Positions 28,085 through 38,106 are shown, counted from the first letter of the stretch. The stretch is DNA of 47,780 nucleotides from Bordetella parapertussis (GCA_943331005.2 CALQJX020000027.1:1-47780); one strand, 5' to 3'. Translations and numbers: made by a program. Notes: generated by a model from the sequence alone, not told the origin.

Positions 28085-31000
28085 CAGTAAATGCAGCACC
28101 TTCAGCAAATACAGGTATAGCACAGCTGTGTATTGCTGCAACAACTACACTTAGCAACGCAACAGCAGGTGGTACCTGGGCCAGCAGCAATACAAGTAAG
28201 GCAACTGTTGCAGCAGCAACAGGAGTGGTGACCGGTATAGCAACCGGAACTTCTAATATTACTTACACACTGCCAGGAGCAGGTTGTTATACAGTTACAG
28301 AGGTAACGGTAGATCCGACTCCAGCGGCTATTACAGGAACTGCAAACGCCTGTGTTGGTTTTACATCAACACTTGCTCATTCTTCATCAGGCGGCACATG
28401 GAGCAGTAGTAATGCAGCTATTGCTACAGTAAATGCATCAACCGGAGTAGTTACAGCAGTAGCAGCCGGAAATGTTAACATTACCTATATGGTTTCTGCA
28501 ACCTGTTTTGCTACAACAATGTTTACATCAAAAGCATTACCTGCTACAATTACCGGCACACAATATGCATGTGTAGGAACTACTACGAATCTGTATGATA
28601 TAACAGCCGAAGGAACATGGAGCAGCAGCAACACAGCTAAAGCGATCATTCATGCCACGAGCGGTATTGTTACGGGTGTTGCTACAGGTACTACAATTAT
28701 TTCATACATTTTGCCTACTGGCTGTTATACAACAGCAGAAGTTACCGTAAATTCAGCACCTGCAGTTATAACAGGACCTGCCTCAGTTTGCTTTGGTAGC
28801 AATACCACGATCAACTGTACACCTGCCAGTGGCACATGGAGCAGCAGCAATACCTCTGTTGCTACTATAGATGTATCAACAGGTGAAGTTTCTGGAATTA
28901 CTCCTGGTACAACTACCATTACTTATACACATGCAGTTACCGGATGTCGTTCTGTTAGAACATTTACAGTAGGAGGCACTCCGGCCGCAATATCAGGCAA
29001 CCTGACACTTTGTGTGACCAGTACCTCAACACTTACAGATGCATCTACCGGTGGTACATGGACCAGTAGTAATGCAGCTGTAGCTACAGTAGGTACAGCA
29101 TCAGGTATAGTAACTGCAACAGGGGCGGGTAATGCAACTATTACTTACAATCAGAGTGGTGGTTGTAATGCTACTGCTGTAGTTACAGTAAGTACTTCTA
29201 TTCCCAGTATTACAGGAGATAATAATCTGTGTATAGCAGGTACTACCAATCTGGCGAATGTTACAGTTGGCGGTACGTGGTCAAGTAGTGCCACGGCAAA
29301 AGCAACAGTAGGTCTGGCAACAGGTATTGTTACCGGTGTTACAGCAGGTACGGCCATTGTTACCTATAAAGTAACAGCGAGCTGTTACAGTACATCTGTA
29401 GTTACAGTGGCTCCATCGCCTGCAGCAATAACAGGTTCCAACTATGTATGTCTTGGTTCTTCGATAATATTGAGTCATGCTACAGCAGGTGGCGCATGGA
29501 GTTCCAGTAACCCGGCGGCAGGAACAGTGAACGCTGCAACTGGAGATGTGACAGGCATTGCTGCAGGTACAACAACTGTTACGTACACGGTAAGTAATGG
29601 TTGTTTTGCAACTAAGCTCATCAACGCAACAACACCTCCACCAGCAATTAGCGGTACAATGAATATTTGTGAGGCAAGTTCAGCAGCACTTACCTGCATT
29701 GTTGGGGGTAGTGCTACATGGAGTAGTAGTAATACTTCTGTTGCAACAATAGGTTCCACATCCGGCCTTATGACCGGAGTGGGAGGCGGTACAGCTACTA
29801 TCACATACAGGGTGAATACTACAGGCTGTTTTACTGTGCGTGAGGCAACGGTGAATGCATTGCCTGATGTCATTACCGGCAGCAATTCAATATGTGCGGG
29901 CAGTACCCAAACATATTCCAGCGCAACCGGTGGCGGCACATGGACAAGTAGCAACACCTCAGTAGCGGCTATAGGCTCTGCTACAGGTATTGCAACAGGA
30001 GGAACAGGCGGTACTACTAACATCAGCTATACAGTTTCTACCGGATGTCGCCGCACTAAATCGGTGACAGTTAATAACCTGCCGGCTACTATTGCAGGTG
30101 TAACTACTTATTGTGCAGGTGGTGTTTCAACATTAACATCAGCTACAGCAGGTGGTACATGGAGTAGTGATGATGTTGCTGCTACAATATCTGCAGGCGG
30201 ACTTGTAACTGCAACTGCACCGGGCAACTCTACTATTAGCTACACCATGTCTACGGGTTGTGCACGTACTGCAATTGTAACTGTAAATGCCCCACTAGAC
30301 GCTAACACCGGCAATAACAGTATTTGTGTAGGTGGCGCTACTGCTCTCGCAAATAGTCTTGCAGGCGGCACCTGGAGCAGCAGTGTAACAGCTAAGGCAA
30401 CTGTGGTTGCAAGTACAGGAGTTGTGACAGGTGTTGCTACAGGTACATCGAACATATCTTACATAAGGTCTGGTGCAGGATGTTACAGTATAACTCAGGT
30501 TACAGTGAATGCTGCACTGGCTGCAATAACCGGTACAACTAATGTATGTGTAGGAGATCTTACTACTTTGTCTCATGCAACGCCAGGGGGCACGTGGTCC
30601 TCTTCAAATACCGGACTGGCAACTGTGGACAATACTACAGGTGAAGTAACCGGAGTTGGTGCAGGCGCGCCAATAATTACCTATACTGCATCTGCAGGTT
30701 GTATCAAAACAGCGGCTGTTACGGTAAAGGCACTGCCTAATACTATTACAGGATCTACTACTGTATGTGCAGGATCCAATGTTACCCTGTCTACAACATC
30801 TACAGGTGGTACATGGTCAAGCAGTAATACAGGTGTGGCTCTTATCAACACACTTACAGGTATTGTAGTGGGTCAGTCGGCAGGTACAACAAACATAACG
30901 TACAAAGGAAGTAATTTATGTATCAGAACTACTGTAGCAACAGTTAACCCATTGCCTGCCGCTATTACAGGTACACTTTCTGCTGCAATTAGTGGCACCA

Positions 31001-31170
31001 GAACACTGGCAAGTGCTACGCCGGGTGGCGCATGGACGAGCAGCAATGCTACCGTAGCTACTGTAGGTGTTGCTGATGGAATTGTTGCTGCACTTACTAC
31101 CGGAACATCTGTTATCTCTTACACATTGCCTACCGGATGTTACAAAACTGCAACATTCTCTGTAACAGCA
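26576..31170 (+). repeat. Twenty-one tandem Ig-like (Big_2-like) modules
   Basis: Modules of about 73 residues follow the pattern ITGxxxxCxG...GGTWSSSNxxxATVxxxTGxVTGxxAGTxxITYxxxxGCxxxxxVTV. I count seven before the frameshift and fourteen after or across it. Twenty of 21 keep both Cys (one after the first strand, one in the GC near the end), which suggests one disulfide per module. The last module has lost the first Cys. Two modules have an extra Cys. Confidence 0.82.
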
Positions 31171-31449
31171 TCCAGGCCGGGTGGATATGTGTACTTCAGC
31201 AGTGCTGATAACAAGATCATCTTCTCTGTGTTCCCTAACCCAACAACGGGCACCTTTACAATAGAAGCCCCTGCAAAAGGTGTCTTCTATATATTTGCCG
31301 TAGATGGGAAGTCTGTTGCCGAATATGAGATCAATGCAGCAAGCACTACTGTGACTCTGCCCTTAGATCTGGCAGCAGGTGTGTATATGTGCCGTTTCAA
31401 CCAGGAAGATGGAGAAACAACAATAGTAAGATTATGGTATCAGCCATAG
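28225..31449 (+). CDS. Giant adhesin, C-terminal part with Ig-like modules and T9SS sorting domain
   Basis: 1074 residues from the first ATG/GTG-type start (28225, GTG). The homologous frame is open from 28075 and begins inside a module (AVVTVNAAPSANTG), so this is not a separate gene with its own start: there is no signal peptide, promoter or spacer. It holds about fourteen Ig-like modules and then a type A T9SS sorting domain (VFPNPTTGTFTIEAP ... LDLAAGVYMCRF, from about 31229). Without the upstream half it cannot reach the Sec pathway, so both halves depend on the frame being restored. The gene ends at a strong hairpin terminator. Confidence 0.8.
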   Translation: MVTGIATGTSNITYTLPGAGCYTVTEVTVDPTPAAITGTANACVGFTSTLAHSSSGGTWSSSNAAIATVNASTGVVTAVAAGNVNITYMVSATCFATTMFTSKALPATITGTQYACVGTTTNLYDITAEGTWSSSNTAKAIIHATSGIVTGVATGTTIISYILPTGCYTTAEVTVNSAPAVITGPASVCFGSNTTINCTPASGTWSSSNTSVATIDVSTGEVSGITPGTTTITYTHAVTGCRSVRTFTVGGTPAAISGNLTLCVTSTSTLTDASTGGTWTSSNAAVATVGTASGIVTATGAGNATITYNQSGGCNATAVVTVSTSIPSITGDNNLCIAGTTNLANVTVGGTWSSSATAKATVGLATGIVTGVTAGTAIVTYKVTASCYSTSVVTVAPSPAAITGSNYVCLGSSIILSHATAGGAWSSSNPAAGTVNAATGDVTGIAAGTTTVTYTVSNGCFATKLINATTPPPAISGTMNICEASSAALTCIVGGSATWSSSNTSVATIGSTSGLMTGVGGGTATITYRVNTTGCFTVREATVNALPDVITGSNSICAGSTQTYSSATGGGTWTSSNTSVAAIGSATGIATGGTGGTTNISYTVSTGCRRTKSVTVNNLPATIAGVTTYCAGGVSTLTSATAGGTWSSDDVAATISAGGLVTATAPGNSTISYTMSTGCARTAIVTVNAPLDANTGNNSICVGGATALANSLAGGTWSSSVTAKATVVASTGVVTGVATGTSNISYIRSGAGCYSITQVTVNAALAAITGTTNVCVGDLTTLSHATPGGTWSSSNTGLATVDNTTGEVTGVGAGAPIITYTASAGCIKTAAVTVKALPNTITGSTTVCAGSNVTLSTTSTGGTWSSSNTGVALINTLTGIVVGQSAGTTNITYKGSNLCIRTTVATVNPLPAAITGTLSAAISGTRTLASATPGGAWTSSNATVATVGVADGIVAALTTGTSVISYTLPTGCYKTATFSVTASRPGGYVYFSSADNKIIFSVFPNPTTGTFTIEAPAKGVFYIFAVDGKSVAEYEINAASTTVTLPLDLAAGVYMCRFNQEDGETTIVRLWYQP

Positions 31450-31470
31450 TGATATGACATAACTAAAATG

Positions 31471-31503
31471 AAATGGGCCATCTGTAAGGATGGCCCATTT
31501 TTT
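31471..31503. terminator. Bidirectional terminator between the adhesin and ABC-F genes
   Basis: A perfect 12-bp stem (aaatgggccatc / gatggcccattt) with a 6-nt loop is followed by T residues on the + strand and by an A/T-rich tract (cattttag) on the minus strand. It sits between two convergent genes. Confidence 0.85.
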
Positions 31504-31543
31504 ATGCAAAATATGATACGTTTTAGTCGGGTTAGAGGTAATA

Positions 31544-33502
31544 CTAGTTACCTCCTAATTTTTCTTCCAGCTCCATAAGTGCTTCAAAGACGTTGTCGTA
31601 TTCTTTGTTCTTCTCTTGTAGTTTACCGGTTTGTCTGCGATAGTCTTCATCTACTTTCTGGAACTCTGTTCTGTTATTGTAGAAATCAGGATCTGCCAGT
31701 TTGTTTTCAAGCACAGCTACATCGGCTTTGAGTTTATTTACTTCGTCTTCCAGCTTTTGTAATTGTTTCTGCTGTTTCTGGATGTCTTTCTTTAGGTTAT
31801 TCAGCTGATCGTTGCTGATGTTTTGTTTGGGTGCAGGCTTCTCTGCTTTCTTTTCGGCCGGTGCAGCTTTTGCAGGAGTAGCCTGACTTTGCTCACGTTT
31901 CAGTCGGTCTCTGTTCCATGTATCCCACTCATCATAGTCACCATTGAATTCTTTGATCTTGCCATTTTCAATGTTCCAGATCTTGTTGGCTGTTTTGCTG
32001 ATAAAGTAACGATCGTGCGATACAATTATAAGTGTACCCTTGTATTTGTTAAGCGCATCTATGAGCATCTCCACAGATTGCATATCAAGGTGGTTGGTAG
32101 GTTCATCGAGCAGCAGGAAGTTACCTTTAGCAGCAATTACTTTTGCCAGCGCCACACGAGCTTTTTCGCCACCGGACAATACTTTAATACGCTTGAATAC
32201 GTCGTCTCCGCTGAATAGGAAACAGCCTAAGAGTTGCCTCAGTTCCAGCTCGGTTTTGCCAGAGCCGCAGCGCTTCATTTCTTCCAGTACTTCCAGTTCT
32301 ATGTTCAGCGCTTCCAACTGGTGCTGTGCATAGAAACTTTCTTCTACATTGTGTCCCCATTTGCGTTCGCCCTCCACAGGTTCCTGACCGGTGATGATGC
32401 GGAGCAGGGTAGACTTACCCTTACCATTGGCACCAATGAGCGCTATTTTATCGCCACGGTTGATCTCTGCATTAGCATGGTCTAATATTGTAAGGTTGCC
32501 AAAGCTTTTAGAAACATCGGCCAGAGTACAGATGATCTTGCCGGGTTGTGTAGCTACATCGAAGTTGATGTTCATTACAGGTACAGAGCCATCGGGTGCT
32601 TCAATAACATCCAGTTTATCCAGTCGTTTTATGGCACTTTGTGCTGCAGCTGCTTTTGTAGCCTTGGCACGGAAACGCTCAATGAAGCGTTCCTGCTGCT
32701 TTATATATTCCTGCTGGTTTTCGAAAGCACGCTGTTGAATTTCCATTCGTTCCGCTTTTTCGTGCTGGAAGAATGTATAATTGCCACTATACTGATGCAG
32801 ATCCCGCTGCCAAACTTCTACTATTTTGGTTACCATGCGGTCCAGGAAGTAACGGTCATGCGAAACAATGACCACACTGCCGGGATAACTCATCAAATAA
32901 CGTTCCAGCCATTCAATAGATGGAAGATCAAGGTGGTTGGTAGGTTCATCGAGCAGGAGCAATTCTGGTTGCTGCAGCATCATTTTGGCGAGCAGCACAC
33001 GCATACGCCAGCCACCGCTAAACTGATCGTAAGGACGTTGGAGGTCGGCAGTAGAGAAACCAAGGCCTTCCAGTACCTCTGCGCTGCGGTGTTCCATTTC
33101 ATAGCCACCAGCCACTTCAAAATCGTGCAGGGCATGGCTGTAGGCATCCAGCAGTTTGGCATCATCGGGTTTTGTTTCCAGCTCCTGAATGATTCGCTCC
33201 ATATCTTTTTCGATCTGATGCGCTTTTTCGAAGGCCTGCATACCAACCTTGAGGATAGAATCATTTGTAGAGAAACTCAAAAGATCCTGATTGAAGAACC
33301 CGAGCGAAACATCCTTGGGTTTGTTTATTACACCTTTTTCGGGGCTGTAAGCACCGGTCATCAGTCGCAACAGCGTACTTTTTCCTGCACCATTGCTGCC
33401 AACGAGGCCAATACGTTCTCCGGTTCCGATCTGCCAGTTTGCTTCTTCCAGAATAGCCCTTGCACCAAATGAGAATGTAACATTTTGTAATGAGATCAAC
33501 AT
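31544..33502 (-). CDS. ABC-F family ATPase (translation factor/ribosome-associated type)
   Basis: 652 residues with two ABC cassettes on one chain and no membrane segments. Cassette 1 has Walker A GSNGAGKST (35-43), signature FSGGW (161-165) and LLLLDEPTNHLD (181-192). Cassette 2 has GANGKGKST (near 356), LSGGEKARVALAK and a second LLLDEPTNHLD. The linker between them is long, basic and helical, and the C-terminus is a coiled coil after a Pro/Ala/Lys-rich hinge, as in Uup/YheS-like proteins. ABC-F proteins act on the ribosome (E-site gating, rescue or antibiotic protection). The subfamily cannot be fixed here, so resistance should not be assumed. A TAATTTTG element 7 nt before the ATG implies a near-leaderless mRNA. 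Confidence 0.92.
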   Translation of the reverse strand: MLISLQNVTFSFGARAILEEANWQIGTGERIGLVGSNGAGKSTLLRLMTGAYSPEKGVINKPKDVSLGFFNQDLLSFSTNDSILKVGMQAFEKAHQIEKDMERIIQELETKPDDAKLLDAYSHALHDFEVAGGYEMEHRSAEVLEGLGFSTADLQRPYDQFSGGWRMRVLLAKMMLQQPELLLLDEPTNHLDLPSIEWLERYLMSYPGSVVIVSHDRYFLDRMVTKIVEVWQRDLHQYSGNYTFFQHEKAERMEIQQRAFENQQEYIKQQERFIERFRAKATKAAAAQSAIKRLDKLDVIEAPDGSVPVMNINFDVATQPGKIICTLADVSKSFGNLTILDHANAEINRGDKIALIGANGKGKSTLLRIITGQEPVEGERKWGHNVEESFYAQHQLEALNIELEVLEEMKRCGSGKTELELRQLLGCFLFSGDDVFKRIKVLSGGEKARVALAKVIAAKGNFLLLDEPTNHLDMQSVEMLIDALNKYKGTLIIVSHDRYFISKTANKIWNIENGKIKEFNGDYDEWDTWNRDRLKREQSQATPAKAAPAEKKAEKPAPKQNISNDQLNNLKKDIQKQQKQLQKLEDEVNKLKADVAVLENKLADPDFYNNRTEFQKVDEDYRRQTGKLQEKNKEYDNVFEALMELEEKLGGN

Positions 33503-33509
33503 AAGGGTG

Positions 33510-33517
33510 CAAAATTA
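33510..33517 (-). promoter_or_regulatory. -7 element TAATTTTG for the ABC-F gene
   Basis: Perfect TAnnTTTG match on the minus strand, ending 7 nt before the ATG. It is followed by GCACCC, a sequence often seen after this element in Bacteroidota. Confidence 0.5.
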
Positions 33518-33637
33518 CAGGTGTAAAGCCGATTTAAGTAAAACCGGACATAAAAAGATGAATAAGTTCATCTACAAACACGTATTCTTTTGTGAACTTT
33601 GACATATTTTGCACTTATTAACTGTATAAAGCCTCAT

Positions 33638-34414
33638 ATGCGAAACATTATCCTGATTATATATTGCCTATTTTCAATGTCTTCTTTTGCACAGGATCTT
33701 GGCAGACCTGCTGTTCCGGAGCAGCCCTACGTGCTGCTATATGGTGGAAAGCAAATTACAGCCGATACAGTGTATCTGAAGGCTACCTTAACTAAAGACA
33801 GGATAGTTGCAGATAAGGTAGAGTACAAACCCAAGGATGTAGAAGGATATAGTGATGGCATAAAGACTTTTTTGCGTTATCAGCACGGAGAATTTGCCAC
33901 CAGGATACATGATGGGAAGATCAGGTTATATTCGGATGCATATGCCATTGAGCCTGCTTACAGTCAATATGGTTTCGGCAGCAAAGGATATAATCCTTAT
34001 ACTACAGGCACCGGACAAAATTTGGCGCAGCTGGGCTCTCTTGCTACTATTTTTTTGCAGGACAGTGCTACAGGGCAGACCGGAGTTTATGGCTACAAAG
34101 CACTTCATAAATGGATACCGGCTAACACACCTGCCGGTGCAATGCTGCATAAATACAAGCGAAACCGAACTATCATAAAATCATTGATGTGGGCGGGACT
34201 TGGAATGATATTTATGGGTACTTATATTTCGGGCGATGCTGTTTTGAAAGATAAAAGTGATGCAGCGATCAACAGTGGCTTGTATGTGATGCTTGGCGGC
34301 GCAGGTGTAATAACTTCTTCTTTTATAACTATACCCCTCAACAGAAGGAATATGAGAAAAGCACTGGGAATACATAATGGGGTCTGGGCTCCGGATGAAG
34401 TATCCCGGAAATAG
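33638..34414 (+). CDS. Exported protein of unknown function with two C-terminal membrane segments
   Basis: 258 residues from the ATG that opens a signal peptide (MRNIILIIYCLFSMSSFAQ). A TTG further upstream in frame would add 13 unlikely residues. The middle (about 25-130) is beta-rich, with alternating polar strands (YVLLYGGKQITADTVYLKATL, split by charged turns). Two hydrophobic helices follow (near 183-202 and 215-240), with a basic stretch, YKRNRTIIK, before the first. I do not recognise the family. It is a single gene convergent with dnaE and shares a terminator with it. Confidence 0.65.
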   Translation: MRNIILIIYCLFSMSSFAQDLGRPAVPEQPYVLLYGGKQITADTVYLKATLTKDRIVADKVEYKPKDVEGYSDGIKTFLRYQHGEFATRIHDGKIRLYSDAYAIEPAYSQYGFGSKGYNPYTTGTGQNLAQLGSLATIFLQDSATGQTGVYGYKALHKWIPANTPAGAMLHKYKRNRTIIKSLMWAGLGMIFMGTYISGDAVLKDKSDAAINSGLYVMLGGAGVITSSFITIPLNRRNMRKALGIHNGVWAPDEVSRK

Positions 34415-34436
34415 TGTGATCTGAGACAATAAAGCA

Positions 34437-34468
34437 AAGAAGGTGTACAGTTTACTGTACACCTTCTT
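34437..34468. terminator. Bidirectional terminator shared with dnaE
   Basis: A perfect 14-bp stem (aagaaggtgtacag / ctgtacaccttctt) with a 4-nt loop lies between two convergent stops. It is A-rich on the left and T-rich on the right, so it can end transcription from both sides. Confidence 0.85.
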
Positions 34469-34494
34469 TATATATGTTTTGTTGTGAGTATACT

Positions 34495-37400
34495 TTATGT
34501 CTTTTCTATAGAATACTTGATTTCTTCATTCTCGGCGAGGAAGTTGATGAGTTCGTCACTTATGACGATCTTACGACTCTGGGTCTTCATGCGGACGGTC
34601 ATATCGGTCTCGAGGTCTTTTACGCTGATCACCAGTTCTGTGCTGCCGGGGTTGTTGCGGGCATTCTCCTGCATGAAGGCGGCAAAGTCTTCTGTTACCC
34701 TGTCCAGGGTTAGTGCCAGGTGAATGCGCTTGGTCATTGCCTTACGCACCTCGTCGAGCAGCATGATGCTTTGAATACGGAATTCCATATTGCCCGGACG
34801 ATATTTATGTTCGTCATAGACACCGGTGATCATTAGTTTTTGTCCGTTCAGCAGATAGTTGCCATAGGTCACATAGTCGTTCTGCCAGAGTGCTATCTCC
34901 ATGTTTCCGGTATAGTCGTTCAGCAGCATCTTACCGAATTTGGCTCCCTTCTTTGTTGTAGCATGTACCACATCTGTAACAAAGCCTGCTATGCGTATAG
35001 TGCGCCCTCTCAACTTTTCCAGATCAGAGATATTGGACATGCCGTAGTTGGTCATTTCAAACTTGTAGCCATCCAGCGGATGCGCACTGAGGTAAATGCC
35101 TACTACTTCTTTTTCGCGATCCAGCAATTCGGCAAGTCCCCATTTATCACACTCCGGTATTACCGGTGGTTTGATCTCGGGCATGGCAGATGCACCGAAG
35201 AGGCTGTTGGTAGCCATATTGCTGCTGGCCTGCACCTGGTTGCCGAAACGCATGAGGCGTTCCAGTCCGCTTATCGGGTCGGTAGGTGGTGCGTAGAAAT
35301 ACTGTGCCCTGTGCAGTTGCGGGAAGCAATCGAGTGCGCCGGCAAGAGCCAGGCTTTCCATAGATTTCTTGTTGACCGTGCGTTGATTGACACGTCTTAT
35401 GAAATCGTAGATGGTATTGAAAGGACCACCTGTTTCGCGCTCGGCAATAATGTCCTCCACTGCAGATTCGCCCACGCCTTTTATGGCATTGAGTCCGAAA
35501 CGGACCACATTTTCTTTGGCCACCGCAAAACCTTTCAGACTTTCGTTCACATCGGGTCCCAATACCAGCAATCCCATGCGCTGGCACTCTTCCATGTAGA
35601 ACTTTATCTTCTCGATATTGCCCTGGTTATTCAGTACCGCCGCCATGAATTCTCCCGGATAGTGTGCTTTCAGGTAGGCGGTCTGGTAGGCTACCAGCGC
35701 ATAGCAGGTAGAGTGTGATTTATTGAACGCGTACTGGGCAAATGCTTCCCAGTCGGTCCAGATCTTCTGTAGTTTATCTTCAGGATGTCCTTTGGCTTTG
35801 GCGCCTTCCACAAACTGGCCCTTCATTTTGTCGAGGACCGACTTTTGTTTTTTACCCATTGCCTTTCGCAGTACGTCGGCATCGCCCTTGGAGAAGCCAG
35901 CCAGACTCTGCGACAGCAGCATCACCTGTTCCTGATAAACGGTAATACCGTAGGTGTCGCCAAGGTATTCTTCCATGTCAGGAACGTCATATGCAATTGG
36001 TTCCAGACCATGCTTACGCTTGATGTAGCTGGGGATGTATTCTATAGGCCCGGGGCGATAGAGTGCGTTCATGGCTATCAGATCCTCAAATTTATCAGGC
36101 TTGAGGTTGATAAGGTGCTTCTGCATTCCCGGACTTTCGAACTGGAATGTGCCGTTGGTATCGCCACGTTGGTATAGTTCGTAGGTCTTAAGGTCATCGA
36201 GCGGAATGGTATCGATGTCTATGACCACATTGTAGTTTCGCTTGATGAGTGCCAACGCATCTTTGATGATGGTAAGCGTTTTCAGACCGAGGAAGTCCAT
36301 CTTGATAACGCCGGCGTTCTCAATTACGTTTCCTTCGTACTGAGTAATGAGCGAGTCTACATCTTTTACCATGAAGACTGGCAGCAGATCGGTAAGATCG
36401 CTTGGGGCAATGATGATACCTGCCGCATGGATGCCTGTGTTTCGCACAGAGCCTTCCAGTGTTTCGGCAGAGTGCAGTACATCTCCGTGCAGCGACTGCT
36501 GGTTATAGATCTCGCGCAGCTTACCCACCATTTCCATCTCTTCAGATGCGAGTCCTTCCTTAGTTTCCAGACTGTTTTCTCCTTTCAAGTCGGCATGCAG
36601 CAGGCGTTTCAGCGAAATGCCTGGTTTCTCCGGTACCAGCTTGGCCAGCAGGTTACTCTCAGAAAGTGGCAGATCCAGCACACGGGCTACATCCTTGATG
36701 CTACTTTTTGCAGCCATGGTACCATAAGTGACGATCTGTGCTACCTGGTTCTTGCCATATTTCTGAACCACGTAGTCTATCACCTTCTGCCTACCGACGT
36801 CATCGAAGTCAGTATCGATATCGGGCATGCTCTTACGGTCGGGGTTCAGGAAACGTTCGAACAGGAGTTTGTACTTGATAGGGTCTATATTGGTGATGCC
36901 AATACAGTAGGCGACAGCTGAACCAGCTGCCGAGCCACGACCCGGCCCAATGAATACACCCATATTGCGCCCCTCGCGTATGAAGTCACTCACGATAAGG
37001 AAGTAACCGGCAAACCCCATGGTCTTGATGGTGAACAACTCGAACTTGAGTCGTTCTTCCACCTCGGCAGTAATTTCTTTATAGCGCTCCTTTGCGCCCA
37101 TCCAGGTAAGGTGTTCCAGATAGGCTACCTGGTCGTCGTTGAACTCCGGCGGCACCTTGTAGTGAGGCAGCAGAATATCGCGATCCAGTTTGAGCGGCTT
37201 TATCTTTTCAATGATCTGGTTGGTATTGTCTATTGCCTGCGGAATGTCCTTGAACAGAGTGGTCATCTGATCAGTGGTCTTGAAGAAGAACTGGTCGTTA
37301 TAGAATGCGAAACGCGCATTCTTTGCCTGTACTTCGTCATCGCCAACATCCCGGTATTTTTCATCGCTTTGTTTTGCGCCTGTATTGATACACAGCAGAA

Positions 37401-38106
37401 TGTCATGTGCATTGGCATCAGACTGGTCTACGTAGTGACTGTCGTTGCTGGCAATAATGGGTACGTTGTATTTTTTTGCAAAACGCAGTAGTACCTCATT
37501 TACTTTTATCTGGTCGGGTATGTCATGGCGCTGCATTTCTACATAGTAGTCTTCGCCAAACAGATCCAGCCACCATTTAAAAACTCTTTCTCCTTCCTCT
37601 TCGCCCTTGCGCAGGATGGTGCGCGGCACCTCTGCTGCCAGGCAGCAGGTAGTGGCTATGAGCCCTTCGTGGTACTTCAGGATCAGTTCCTTGTCTATAC
37701 GGGGATACTTGCCGTATAGTCCTTCCATGTAGCCTAGCGAGCACATCTTCACCAGGTTCTTATAGCCTATTTCGTTCTTGGCCAGTAGTAACTGGTGGTT
37801 TCGCTGATCTTTATCGTCTTTAGAGAACTGACGCTTATGCCTGTCGGCTACGAGGTAGAATTCGCAGCCCACAATGGGCTTCACCATGGGTTCTTCAATA
37901 TCCTTTCCTTCTGGTGTTTTGCCTACTACTTTTTTCTTTTTCCATGCCTCTGCCACAAAGTCGAATACGCCGAACATGTTGCCGTGGTCGGTGATGGCCA
38001 TGGCAGGCATTTCGTCTTTGCGGGCCTTATCGAAAAGCCTGGAAACGTTGGACGCCCCATCGAGCAGGGAGTACTGGGTATGATTATGTAAGTGGGAGAA
38101 TTTCAC
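34495..38106 (-). CDS. dnaE: DNA polymerase III alpha subunit
   Basis: 1203 residues; the replicative polymerase. An N-terminal PHP domain opens with HLHNHTQYSLLDGA (5-18) and keeps its metal-binding His. The polymerase core has GPGRGSAAGSAVAY (387-400) and the catalytic PDIDTDFDD (428-436). A helix-hairpin-helix (AIKGVGESAVEDII) and an OB fold (about 990-1070: TIRIAGFVTDVVHATTKKG) follow, and the tail ends in a tau/clamp-binding-type region. The length and DnaE1-like order fit the Bacteroidota enzyme rather than PolC. The upstream region has a perfect DnaA box and a TACTTTG element. The gene is transcribed alone. Confidence 0.97.
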   Translation of the reverse strand: MKFSHLHNHTQYSLLDGASNVSRLFDKARKDEMPAMAITDHGNMFGVFDFVAEAWKKKKVVGKTPEGKDIEEPMVKPIVGCEFYLVADRHKRQFSKDDKDQRNHQLLLAKNEIGYKNLVKMCSLGYMEGLYGKYPRIDKELILKYHEGLIATTCCLAAEVPRTILRKGEEEGERVFKWWLDLFGEDYYVEMQRHDIPDQIKVNEVLLRFAKKYNVPIIASNDSHYVDQSDANAHDILLCINTGAKQSDEKYRDVGDDEVQAKNARFAFYNDQFFFKTTDQMTTLFKDIPQAIDNTNQIIEKIKPLKLDRDILLPHYKVPPEFNDDQVAYLEHLTWMGAKERYKEITAEVEERLKFELFTIKTMGFAGYFLIVSDFIREGRNMGVFIGPGRGSAAGSAVAYCIGITNIDPIKYKLLFERFLNPDRKSMPDIDTDFDDVGRQKVIDYVVQKYGKNQVAQIVTYGTMAAKSSIKDVARVLDLPLSESNLLAKLVPEKPGISLKRLLHADLKGENSLETKEGLASEEMEMVGKLREIYNQQSLHGDVLHSAETLEGSVRNTGIHAAGIIIAPSDLTDLLPVFMVKDVDSLITQYEGNVIENAGVIKMDFLGLKTLTIIKDALALIKRNYNVVIDIDTIPLDDLKTYELYQRGDTNGTFQFESPGMQKHLINLKPDKFEDLIAMNALYRPGPIEYIPSYIKRKHGLEPIAYDVPDMEEYLGDTYGITVYQEQVMLLSQSLAGFSKGDADVLRKAMGKKQKSVLDKMKGQFVEGAKAKGHPEDKLQKIWTDWEAFAQYAFNKSHSTCYALVAYQTAYLKAHYPGEFMAAVLNNQGNIEKIKFYMEECQRMGLLVLGPDVNESLKGFAVAKENVVRFGLNAIKGVGESAVEDIIAERETGGPFNTIYDFIRRVNQRTVNKKSMESLALAGALDCFPQLHRAQYFYAPPTDPISGLERLMRFGNQVQASSNMATNSLFGASAMPEIKPPVIPECDKWGLAELLDREKEVVGIYLSAHPLDGYKFEMTNYGMSNISDLEKLRGRTIRIAGFVTDVVHATTKKGAKFGKMLLNDYTGNMEIALWQNDYVTYGNYLLNGQKLMITGVYDEHKYRPGNMEFRIQSIMLLDEVRKAMTKRIHLALTLDRVTEDFAAFMQENARNNPGSTELVISVKDLETDMTVRMKTQSRKIVISDELINFLAENEEIKYSIEKT

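Noticed and set aside
18541..31170. CRISPR-like or satellite DNA
   Set aside because: The repeats are in-frame coding units with diverged copies, not identical short repeats separated by unique spacers.
32546..33472. 308-residue frame antisense to the ABC-F gene
   Set aside because: It is fully covered by the ABC-F gene with intact motifs, and its own protein shows no recognisable features.
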